Shown here piece after piece: positions 7,608 to 15,064 of a stretch of 15,064 nt of DNA; position 1 is the stretch's first letter; every line of letters starts with the position of its first letter. Position numbers and translations under genes: made by a program. The stretch spans positions 1 through 15,064 of the forward strand of contig NZ_MWSM01000020.1 in assembly GCF_002087075.1 (NCBI RefSeq), read 5' to 3'. This DNA is from Streptococcus pseudopneumoniae ATCC BAA-960 = CCUG 49455. Lineage in GTDB: Bacteria > Bacillota > Bacilli > Lactobacillales > Streptococcaceae. The notes below the pieces were generated by a model that made no database searches, had not been told where the DNA came from, and worked only from the letters and a program-made list of their open reading frames with translations.

Positions 7608-8090
7608 TTAAATCACATGACGTTCAAAGGCATCATCTGAAATCCCTTGTTCCAAGATGAGTTTTGCCCATTCTTTAGCAGAGAAGAGGCTGTGGTCCTT
7701 GTAGTTTCCGCAAGATTCGATGGTTGTCCCTGGGACATCTTCCCAAGTAGTAGTTTCAGCGATTTCCTTGAGCGAATCCTTGATAACAGCTGCGATTTTA
7801 GCACTGGCGTGACGTCCCCACATAATCATGTGGAAGCCTGTGCGGCAACCAAATGGTGAACAGTCAATCATGCCGTCAATGCGGGTACGGATGAGTTTGG
7901 CTAAGAGGTGCTCGATAGTGTGAAGGCCGGCAGTAGGGATCGAGTCTTCATTGGGTTGCACTAAACGAATATCATAATTGGAGATGACATCTCCCTTTGG
8001 CCCTGTTTCTTCCCCAATCAAGCGAACATAGGGTGCTTTGACAATGGTGTGGTCAAGTTCAAAACTTTCGACAATAACTTCTTTTGACAT
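7608..8090 (-). CDS. luxS: S-ribosylhomocysteine lyase LuxS
   Basis: LuxS splits S-ribosylhomocysteine into homocysteine and DPD, the precursor of the AI-2 signal, within the activated methyl cycle. The 160-residue product is the usual pneumococcal length. The metal-binding motif HTIEH (H57, H61), catalytic C82 in GCRTG and third metal ligand C127 (SCGNYKDH) are present. AAAGGA precedes the ATG at good spacing. The gene is convergent with clpL and lies downstream of the DUF1846 gene, but it has its own extended -10 and is separated from that gene by a terminator. The stop codon is only one or two bases from the end of a group II intron remnant, so its 3' untranslated region consists of inserted DNA. 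Confidence 0.98.
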   Translation of the reverse strand: MSKEVIVESFELDHTIVKAPYVRLIGEETGPKGDVISNYDIRLVQPNEDSIPTAGLHTIEHLLAKLIRTRIDGMIDCSPFGCRTGFHMIMWGRHASAKIAAVIKDSLKEIAETTTWEDVPGTTIESCGNYKDHSLFSAKEWAKLILEQGISDDAFERHVI

Positions 8091-8117
8091 GGTAAATCCT
8101 TTCAGTTTTCTTCTCTC

Positions 8118-8126
8118 ATTATATCA
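8118..8126 (-). promoter_or_regulatory. Extended -10 promoter of luxS
   Basis: On the - strand TGA-TATAAT (TATAAT at 8123-8118) is a consensus extended -10 with no clear -35. It lies about 28 bases before the luxS ATG and about 30 bases after the terminator of the DUF1846 gene. Confidence 0.65.
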
Positions 8127-8144
8127 TAAAGGTTGCTCCTGAGA

Positions 8145-8177
8145 CAGAGAGAAAACCTCTCCGAGGCTGGAGAGGTT
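8145..8177 (-). terminator. Intrinsic terminator after the DUF1846 gene
   Basis: Read on -, a perfect 9-bp stem AACCTCTCC / GGAGAGGTT (8177-8169 and 8162-8154) with a six-base loop is followed by a T/C-rich run (TTCTCTCTGTCTC). It lies seven bases after the stop at 8185. Confidence 0.75.
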
Positions 8178-8184
8178 GAAATCT

Positions 8185-9669
8185 TTACTTACGATATAAG
8201 CGGTCGTATTGGTAGTATGGGTCAAAGGTTACGTTGATACCCAGTTTACGAAGGACATTCTTGTCTTCATCAGTCAAGATGATGGTTGAGTGGGCTTCGC
8301 TTCCTTTGAGGTTGCCGAGTTCTTCCATAGCGCGGGCAGCATCAGGATTTTCTGTAGCTGTGATAGCAAGTGCAATCAGGATTTCATTTGAATGAAGGCG
8401 TGGATTGTGGCTACCGAGATGATCGATTTTAAGACCTTGGATTGGCTTAACAACTTCAGGCTCGATTAGTTTTACTTCTTTAGCGATGTCAGCTGATTTT
8501 TTGATGGCGTTGATCAAGGCAGCGGCTGTAGGGCCAAAGAGTTCTGAGTTCTTACCAGTGACGATTTCCCCATTTGGCAATTCAAAGGCTAGGGCTGGTC
8601 CACCAGTTTCTTCTGCTTTTTGGCGCGCAACGACAGCAACCTTACGGTCTGCAGGTGTGATACCGAGGTCGTTCATGAGCAACTCAATTTTCTTGACGGC
8701 AGCTTCGCCAACTTTTTCAGCTTTGAAGTCAAGAACTGTTTGATAGTAACGGCGGATGATTTCTTGTTTAGAAGCTTCGACAGCAGCCTCGTCATCTGTA
8801 ATAGCGAAACCAACCATGTTGACACCCATATCTGTCGGTGAAGCGTATGGTGATTTTCCGAGAATACGTTCCAACATGCGCTTGAGCACTGGGAAGATTT
8901 CGATATCACGGTTGTAGTTGACAGTGGTTTCTCCATAGGTTTGAAGATGGAAGGGGTCAATCATGTTGACATCATCAAGGTCAGCTGTGGCAGCTTCATA
9001 AGCCAAGTTAACTGGGTGATGAAGGGGAAGATTCCAAACAGGGAAGGTTTCAAATTTAGCGTAGCCAGACTTGATGCCATTGATTTGGTCGTGGTACATA
9101 TTGGACATACACGTTGCCAATTTTCCAGAACCGGGTCCAGGAGCGGTTACGACAATCAAGTTGCGACTGGTTTTGATGTAGTCGTTTTTGCCCATGCCTT
9201 CTGGGGAAATGATGTGATCCATATCCGTCGGATATCCTTTGATTGGATAATGAAGATAAGAATCAATTCCGTTTTTCTCAAGTTGGTTGCGGAAGGCATC
9301 TGCAGCGGGTTGGCCAGCGTATTGTGTAATGACAACGGAGCCGACAAAAATCCCTAATTCATTGAATTTGTCAATCAAACGAAGAACTTCTTGGTCATAA
9401 GAAATGCCTAAGTCGCCACGTGCTTTGGAATGTTCAATGTTGCTAGCATTAATGGCAATCACAACCTCAACCTGCTCTTTCAATTCTTGCAAGAGCTTGA
9501 TTTTGTTGTCAGGTTCATAACCAGGAAGTACACGAGCAGCGTGGAAATCTTCTAACATTTTACCGCCAAATTCTAAGTAGAGTTTGCCGTCAAATTGGTT
9601 AATGCGTTCCAAAATATGGTCGCGTTGTAAATTCAAATATCGTTCAGAACTAAAAGCTTGTTTTTTCAT
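8185..9669 (-). CDS. DUF1846 family protein of unknown function
   Basis: The 494-residue protein belongs to the DUF1846 family, common in Firmicutes and usually found beside luxS/dexB in pneumococci. Structures of relatives exist, but I know of no established reaction. A P-loop-like segment [11 protein letters not shown] (about 176-186) follows a hydrophobic strand, and the middle carries HH-P and conserved acidic patches. It has no signal peptide or membrane segment, so it is presumably cytosolic. The ATG at 9669 is preceded on - by GAGGT at good spacing. A TATAAT lies about 20 bases before the start. The gene is divergent from dexB, with 152 bases between the starts. Some relatives are annotated as putative ATP-dependent Zn proteases, but I would not transfer that. 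Confidence 0.9.
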   Translation of the reverse strand: MKKQAFSSERYLNLQRDHILERINQFDGKLYLEFGGKMLEDFHAARVLPGYEPDNKIKLLQELKEQVEVVIAINASNIEHSKARGDLGISYDQEVLRLIDKFNELGIFVGSVVITQYAGQPAADAFRNQLEKNGIDSYLHYPIKGYPTDMDHIISPEGMGKNDYIKTSRNLIVVTAPGPGSGKLATCMSNMYHDQINGIKSGYAKFETFPVWNLPLHHPVNLAYEAATADLDDVNMIDPFHLQTYGETTVNYNRDIEIFPVLKRMLERILGKSPYASPTDMGVNMVGFAITDDEAAVEASKQEIIRRYYQTVLDFKAEKVGEAAVKKIELLMNDLGITPADRKVAVVARQKAEETGGPALAFELPNGEIVTGKNSELFGPTAAALINAIKKSADIAKEVKLIEPEVVKPIQGLKIDHLGSHNPRLHSNEILIALAITATENPDAARAMEELGNLKGSEAHSTIILTDEDKNVLRKLGINVTFDPYYQYDRLYRK

Positions 9670-9688
9670 TTTTTTACCTCTGACCTCT

Positions 9689-9717
9689 ATTATAATAAAA
9701 AATTGGAAGTTAGGAAA
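9689..9717 (-). promoter_or_regulatory. Promoter of the DUF1846 gene
   Basis: On -, TTTCCT (9717-9712), a 17-base spacer and a consensus TATAAT (9694-9689) precede the ATG by about 20 bases. The -35 is weak. The predicted leader is short but contains GAGGT as ribosome site. Confidence 0.55.
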
Positions 9718-9758
9718 CTACGGAGTTAAAAAAGGAATCAAAAAGATTAGGCGAACGC

Positions 9759-9787
9759 TTGCATAAAAATCTGAAAAGCGCTATCAT
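9759..9787 (+). promoter_or_regulatory. dexB promoter
   Basis: TTGCAT (9759-9764), a 17-base spacer and TATCAT (9782-9787) form a plausible sigma-A promoter 35 bases before the dexB ATG. A cre-like site covers its spacer and -10. Confidence 0.6.
9774..9787 (+). promoter_or_regulatory. cre-like CcpA operator at the dexB promoter
   Basis: GAAAAGCGCTATCA matches the catabolite-responsive element consensus TGNAANCGNWNNCA except at its first two bases. It overlaps the dexB -10. A weaker cre-like stretch (about GGCGAACGCTTGCA) begins near 9750, over the -35. Repression by CcpA fits an alpha-glucosidase gene. Binding is inferred. Confidence 0.5.
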
Positions 9788-9812
9788 AGACTATAGATTA
9801 TTAAAATAATGA

Positions 9813-11429
<1,617 letters not shown>

Positions 11430-11556
11430 ATATTTTTTACAGAAAAATTTAAAATTGAAATCGCATAAAAACAAGGGAGGGCTGTATGAAAAGGCAGAAA
11501 TCCTTTGTTTTTTATAACCAAGGTTTATAAACTTTCATTCTCGAAATTCAATTAAC

Positions 11557-11585
11557 TTTACAAATTTCCACTATTTTGGTAAAAC
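11557..11585 (+). promoter_or_regulatory. Promoter of the ali pseudogene
   Basis: TTTACA (11557-11562), a 17-base spacer and TAAAAC (11580-11585), preceded by TGG as an extended -10, give a reasonable promoter 40 bases before the ATG. Its survival suggests the broken gene may still be transcribed. Confidence 0.55.
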
Positions 11586-11590
11586 AAACC

Positions 11591-11611
11591 TATGTTACAA
11601 AAACTAACATA
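11591..11611. promoter_or_regulatory. Perfect inverted repeat at the ali transcription start
   Basis: TATGTTA-caaaaac-TAACATA is a perfect 7-bp inverted repeat starting five bases after the -10, at the expected transcription start. It could be an operator or an RNA hairpin at the 5' end. No known regulator motif was recognised. Confidence 0.45.
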
Positions 11612-11624
11612 AAGTAGAAGGGAG

Positions 11625-13580
11625 ATGAATACAAAAAAGAGTGTCCTTAGTGCAGGCCTGACTTTTGCATTTGCCTTGCTTTTAGCTGCTTGCGGACAAT
11701 CAGGTTCAGATACAAAAACTTACTCATCAACCTTTAGTGGAAATCCAACTGCATTTAACTACTTGTTAGACTACTACGCTGATAATACAGCCATCATTAC
11801 CAACCTAGTTGATGGTTTGCTTGAAAATGACAATTACGGAAATCTAGTTCCGTCTTTAGCAGAGGACTGGTCTGTTTCAAGCGGCGGTCTGACTTATACT
11901 TACAAATTGAGAAAAGTGCCAAATGGTTCACGGCTGACGGTGAAGAGTACGCCCCAGTTAAGGCACAAGATTTTGTGACAGGTATCAAGTACGCAGTGGA
12001 TAATAAATCACAGGCCATTGACTTGATTCAAAACTCGATTAAGGGCTTGACTGATTATTTTACAGGAGCGGATTCTGACTTTTCTAAGGTTGGGGTGAAG
12101 GCCATTGACGACCAGACTGTTGAGTATACTTTGTCACGGCCAGAACCTTACTGGAACTCAAAAACAACCAACAGTATTCTTTTCCCAGTAAACGAAGAGT
12201 TTTTAAACTCAAAAGGGAAAGATTTTGGTACCCTATCTCCAGATAGTATTCTCTACAGCGGACCTTATTTGTTAAAAGATTTCACATCAAAATCATCAAT
12301 CGAGTATGTGAAAAATCCGCATTACTATGATCATGACAAAGTATCAATTGAACATGTGAAATTGGCCTATTTTGATGGTTCAGACCAAGAATTGACCATC
12401 CGTAACTTTGAAAGTGGAGCTTATTCTATCGCTGGGGTTTATCCAAATAGTTCTAACTTTGCTAAGACCAAGGAGAAATATAAGGATAATATCGTCTATA
12501 GCTTGCAGGACAAGACTTCTTGGTATTTCAATTTCAACGTTAACCGTAAGGCCTACAATCACACTGCTAAAACGACAGATGAGCAGAAGAAGTCAACTGA
12601 GACAGCTGTTTTGAACAAGAACTTCCGCCAAGCGGTGAACTTTGCCTTGGACCGCACAGCCTATTCTGCTCAGTCAAATGGGGAAGAAGCAGCTAGCAAG
12701 ACTCTTCGTAACACCCTAGTACCTCCTACATTTGTCCAAGTTGGAGACAAGACCTTTGGAGAAGTAGTCGCTTCTAAATTGGTCAACTACGGAACAGAAT
12801 GGTCAGGTATTAACCTGGCAGATGCTCAGGATGCCTATTTCAACAAAGAAAAAGCCCAAGCAAAATTTGCGGAAGCTAAAAAAAATTGGCAAGTCAAGGT
12901 GTGACTTTCCCAATTCACTTGGATGTTGCAGTTGATCAGACAAGTAAAAATGCTGTGACAGGCATGAACTCAGTTAAGTAGACCCTTGAGTCGGTTTTGG
13001 GGGCTGATAACATCGTCATTGATGTTCAGCAACTTTCAACAGATGATTTTAATAATGTAGCCTTCTTAGCACCGACAGCAGCTGATAGAGACTATGATTT
13101 GAACTTTGATGGCTGGGTAGGTGACTATCAAGATCCATCAACTTATCTCAATCCTTTCAATGCAGAGGATGGATTCTACCTTAAGATTTTTGGACTAGAT
13201 GCCAAGGAAGATAAGGAAAAAATCACTAGCCTAGGTCTGGATACCTATACTAATATACTTAAAGATGCAGATAGTGAAAATAAAGATGTAGCCAAACGTT
13301 ACGAAAAATATGCTGAAGCACAGGCTTGGATGATTGATAATTCTCTGATTATGTCAGCTATGTCAAGTGGTGGAACAGCATCTGTAACCAAAGTAACGCC
13401 ATTTACAAGAGGCTATTCATTGGCTGGTATTAAGGGTGATGGCAATAACTACAAGTACATGAAACTGCAAAAGACACTGTGACGACTAAACAGTTTGAAG
13501 AAGCTAAGACCAAATGGGATCAAGAAAGCAAAAAAGCAATCGAAAAAGCCCAAAAAGAAGCAGAAAAACATGTTAAATAG
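11625..13580 (+). pseudogene. Oligopeptide-binding lipoprotein of the AliA/AliB family, disrupted
   Basis: The reading frame encodes a substrate-binding lipoprotein of the Ami/Ali oligopeptide ABC system, which captures peptides at the outer membrane face. It begins with a type II signal peptide and lipobox LLLAAC (C23). SBP family blocks follow (DGLLENDNYGN, LAEDWSVS, DFVTGIKYA, NSKTTNSILFPVNEEFLNSKG, ADAQDAYFN, YQDPSTYL). There are four lesions: a missing base at 11916-11917 (expected RKDAKWFT), a missing base at the A-run 12878-12885, TAG at 12979-12981 where Gln is expected, and a missing base at 13469-13473. Repairing them gives about 652 residues, the normal family length, ending KHVK. 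It resembles the AliB-like proteins (AliC/AliD) found between dexB and aliA in some non-capsular strains. I cannot say which paralogue it is. Confidence 0.92.
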
Positions 13581-13609
13581 TTAGAAATAGCCTTTTCAAG
13601 CAAAATCCT

Positions 13610-13643
13610 AAAGACAAACATCAGTTTTGGTGCTTGTCTTTTT
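13610..13643 (+). terminator. Intrinsic terminator after the ali pseudogene
   Basis: AAAGACAA-A-CATC and GGTG-C-TTGTCTTT pair over 13 positions with one mismatch and one G-T, around the loop AGTTTT. A T-run completes it (13639-13643). It lies 29 bases after the restored stop codon. Confidence 0.88.
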
Positions 13644-13684
13644 AAATCACTCGGCTATCGAAAACTGAGAAATGATTTGTTTTG

Positions 13685-13693
13685 TGCTAAAAT
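13685..13693 (+). promoter_or_regulatory. Candidate extended -10 promoter upstream of glf
   Basis: TGC-TAAAAT (TAAAAT at 13688-13693) forms an extended -10 just before the BOX element. If used, the BOX would lie in the glf leader, which would be about 170 bases long. No good -35 is visible. Confidence 0.4.
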
Positions 13694-13705
13694 AGATTGA
13701 AACGA

Positions 13706-13807
13706 ATACTCAATAAAAATCAAAGAGTAACTGGGAAGTCAGCTCAAAATACTGTTTTGAGGTTGCAGATGGACGCTGACGTGCTTTGAAGAGATTTTCG
13801 AAGAGTA
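13706..13807 (+). repeat. Shortened BOX repeat upstream of glf
   Basis: The sequence starts ATACTCAATAAAAATCAAAGAG (boxA) and ends with the boxC form GACGCTGACGTG.TTTGAAGAG then TTTCGAAGAGTAT. The central boxB hairpin unit (CTGACGAAGTCAG), which is present in the copy at 4638-4905, is missing, leaving about 102 bases. It lies between the ali terminator and glf. Confidence 0.85.
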
Positions 13808-13868
13808 TAAAGATCCTCTCTTTTACTATAGTTAAGGAGATGTAAAGATAAGTGATAAGGAAGAGACT

Positions 13869-14969
13869 ATGTACGACTATCTAATCGTTGGTGCTGGTTT
13901 GTCGGGAGCAATTTTTGCTTATGAGGCGACTAAGCGTGGAAAAAAAGTAAAAGTTATTGATAAACGTGACCACATTGGTGGAAATATCTACTGTGAGAAT
14001 GTAGAAGGGGTTAATGTTCATAAATATGGTGCCCATATCTTTCATACTTCTAATAAAAAAGTTTGGGACTATGTCAATCAATTCGCTGAGTTTAACAATT
14101 ATATCAACTCGCCTCTAGCTAATTACAAGGGTAGCCTTTATAATCTACCTTTCAATATGAATACTTTCTATGCTATGTGGGGTACAAAAACTCCTCAAGA
14201 AGTGAAAGATAAGATTGCTGATCAAACGGCTCATATGAAGGACGTTGAACCTAAAAACTTGGAAGAACAGGCTATCAAGTTGATTGGTCCAGATATTTAT
14301 GAAAAATTGATTAAAGGATATACTGAAAAGCAATGGGGACGTTCTGCTACTGACCTTCCACCGTTTATTATTAAACGTCTACCAGTTCGTTTGACCTTTG
14401 ATAATAATTATTTCAATGACCGTTACCAAGGAATTCCAATTGGTGGGTATAATGTCATTATCGAAAATATGCTCAAGGATGTGGAAGTAGAACTTGGTCT
14501 TGACTTTTTTGCCAATCGTCAAGAATTAGAAGCTTCTGCTGAAAAAGTTGTCTTTACAGGGATGATTGACCAATACTTTGATTATAAACATGGTGAGTTA
14601 GAATACCGTAGTCTTCGTTTTGAGCATGAAGTTTTTGATGAAGAAAACTATCAAGGAAATGCTGTAGTGAACTACACAGAGCGAGAAATTCCTTATACTC
14701 GCATTATTGAGCATAAACATTTTGAGTATGGTACACAAGCTAAAACGGTTATTACTCGAGAATACCCAGCTGATTGGAAACGTGGAGATGAGCCTTATTA
14801 TCCAATCAATGATGAGAGAAACAATGCTATATTTTCCAAATATCAGGAAGAAGCGGCAACAAATGACAAGGTTATTTTCTGTGGTCGTTTAGCAGATTAT
14901 AAATACTACGACATGCATGTGGTCATCGAACGGGCTTTGGAAGTGGTCGAGGAAGAGTTGGGACAATAA
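13869..14969 (+). CDS. glf: UDP-galactopyranose mutase
   Basis: Glf is a flavoenzyme that interconverts UDP-galactopyranose and UDP-galactofuranose, the donor for Galf-containing capsules or other surface glycans. The 366 residues are standard. The N-terminal FAD-binding motif VGAGLSGA (7-14) and its acidic strand end VIDKRDHIGGN (29-39) are intact. YGAHIFHTSN (53-62), GYTEKQWG (150-157), RLPVRLTFDNNYFNDRYQGIP (from 170) and the C-terminal GRLADYKYYDMH complete the family pattern. AAGGAAGAG at 13857-13865 serves as ribosome site. It looks functional, in contrast to the broken gene before it. In pneumococci glf is usually a cps gene of Galf-containing serotypes, so it hints at glycan genes to the right of the window. 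Confidence 0.97.
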   Translation: MYDYLIVGAGLSGAIFAYEATKRGKKVKVIDKRDHIGGNIYCENVEGVNVHKYGAHIFHTSNKKVWDYVNQFAEFNNYINSPLANYKGSLYNLPFNMNTFYAMWGTKTPQEVKDKIADQTAHMKDVEPKNLEEQAIKLIGPDIYEKLIKGYTEKQWGRSATDLPPFIIKRLPVRLTFDNNYFNDRYQGIPIGGYNVIIENMLKDVEVELGLDFFANRQELEASAEKVVFTGMIDQYFDYKHGELEYRSLRFEHEVFDEENYQGNAVVNYTEREIPYTRIIEHKHFEYGTQAKTVITREYPADWKRGDEPYYPINDERNNAIFSKYQEEAATNDKVIFCGRLADYKYYDMHVVIERALEVVEEELGQ

Positions 14970-14970
14970 T

Positions 14971-15000
14971 GCAAGGATTCCGTTATTTTAGAATCTTTGC
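14971..15000 (+). other. Hairpin directly after glf, without a clear U-tract
   Basis: GCAAGGATTC / GAATCTTTGC pair over ten positions (one G-T) around a ten-base loop, starting two bases after the glf stop. The next bases are TACTTAAGATTTTTAT, so a classic U-tract is lacking. It may be a weak terminator or a 3'-end stabilising stem. Confidence 0.5.
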
Positions 15001-15041
15001 TACTTAAGATTTTTATACTAAACTAAAATAAAAAAGTATTA

Positions 15042-15047
15042 TATAAT
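15042..15047 (+). promoter_or_regulatory. Consensus -10 before a truncated ORF at the window end
   Basis: TATAAT (15042-15047) lies seven bases before an ATG at 15054 (ATG AAA TCA AC..., cut by the window). No ribosome site precedes that ATG. If both are real, the transcript would start at or next to the ATG. No -35 is evident. Confidence 0.35.
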
Positions 15048-15064
15048 AGTAATATGAAATCAAC

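Larger units (their letters stand above)
11430..11624. other. Intergenic region between dexB and the ali pseudogene
   Basis: This AT-rich stretch of 195 bases holds a weak terminator-like dyad (ACAAGGGA ... TCCTTTGT then TTTTTT, 11472-11512, with a long loop) and the ali promoter near its right end. A 14-codon ORF at 11486 with a good ribosome site overlaps the dyad but has no recognisable content. No cps gene or insertion sequence is visible. Confidence 0.5.

Noticed and set aside
11486..11530. 14-codon ORF with a good ribosome site after dexB
   Set aside because: It is very short, overlaps the weak terminator-like dyad and has no recognisable sequence, so there is no evidence of coding.
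12878..12885. A8 run as a programmed or phase-variable frameshift in the ali gene
   Set aside because: Two other deletions and a nonsense codon also disrupt the gene, so slippage at this site alone could not restore a full protein.
13834..13845. AAGGAG directly followed by ATG TAA upstream of glf, a possible start-stop element
   Set aside because: The spacing between the Shine-Dalgarno and the ATG is zero, so initiation there is unlikely.

Overview
The window comes from the Streptococcus mitis group (S. mitis, S. pneumoniae or S. pseudopneumoniae). This rests on near-verbatim recognition of RsmH, FtsL, PBP2x, MraY, ClpL, LuxS and DexB, on the gene order pbpX-mraY-clpL-luxS-dexB, and on the BOX and RUP repeats typical of pneumococci and their close relatives. 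I cannot choose the species from this sequence alone.

Layout. 81-4598 is a tight four-gene cell-wall and division cluster on the + strand (rsmH, ftsL, pbpX, mraY), ending in a strong intrinsic terminator. 4599-5206 is a 608-base intergenic region. It holds a BOX repeat split by a 107-bp RUP element, a promoter overlapped by paired CtsR-type operators, a 29-codon upstream ORF and a third CtsR-like box, and it leads into clpL (5207-7312). 7313-7607 separates the convergent genes clpL and luxS. It contains a terminator that can work in both directions, a solitary RUP-like end, and the 3' remnant of a class C group II intron (maturase tail plus domains V and VI) that abuts the luxS stop codon. 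luxS and a DUF1846 gene lie on the - strand, and dexB diverges from the DUF1846 gene.

dexB normally marks the left border of the capsule (cps) locus in pneumococcus. Here it is followed not by wzg/wzh/wzd/wze but by an oligopeptide-binding lipoprotein pseudogene of the AliA/AliB family (11625-13580). That pseudogene is nearly full length and is broken by three single-base deletions and one nonsense codon. A second, shortened BOX repeat follows, then an intact UDP-galactopyranose mutase gene (glf). This suggests a non-capsular or atypical dexB-side locus, or a cps locus lying further to the right.

Functionally, the first cluster makes 16S rRNA methyltransferase, a divisome protein, the essential septal transpeptidase and lipid I synthase. 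clpL is a CtsR-controlled stress chaperone. luxS serves the activated methyl cycle and AI-2 production. dexB cleaves alpha-1,6 glucosides and appears to be under CcpA control. glf supplies UDP-Galf for surface glycans. I saw no wholly new multi-gene system. The observations most worth a second look are the clpL leader, the intron fossil at luxS, two candidate leaderless transcripts and the multiply broken ali gene.
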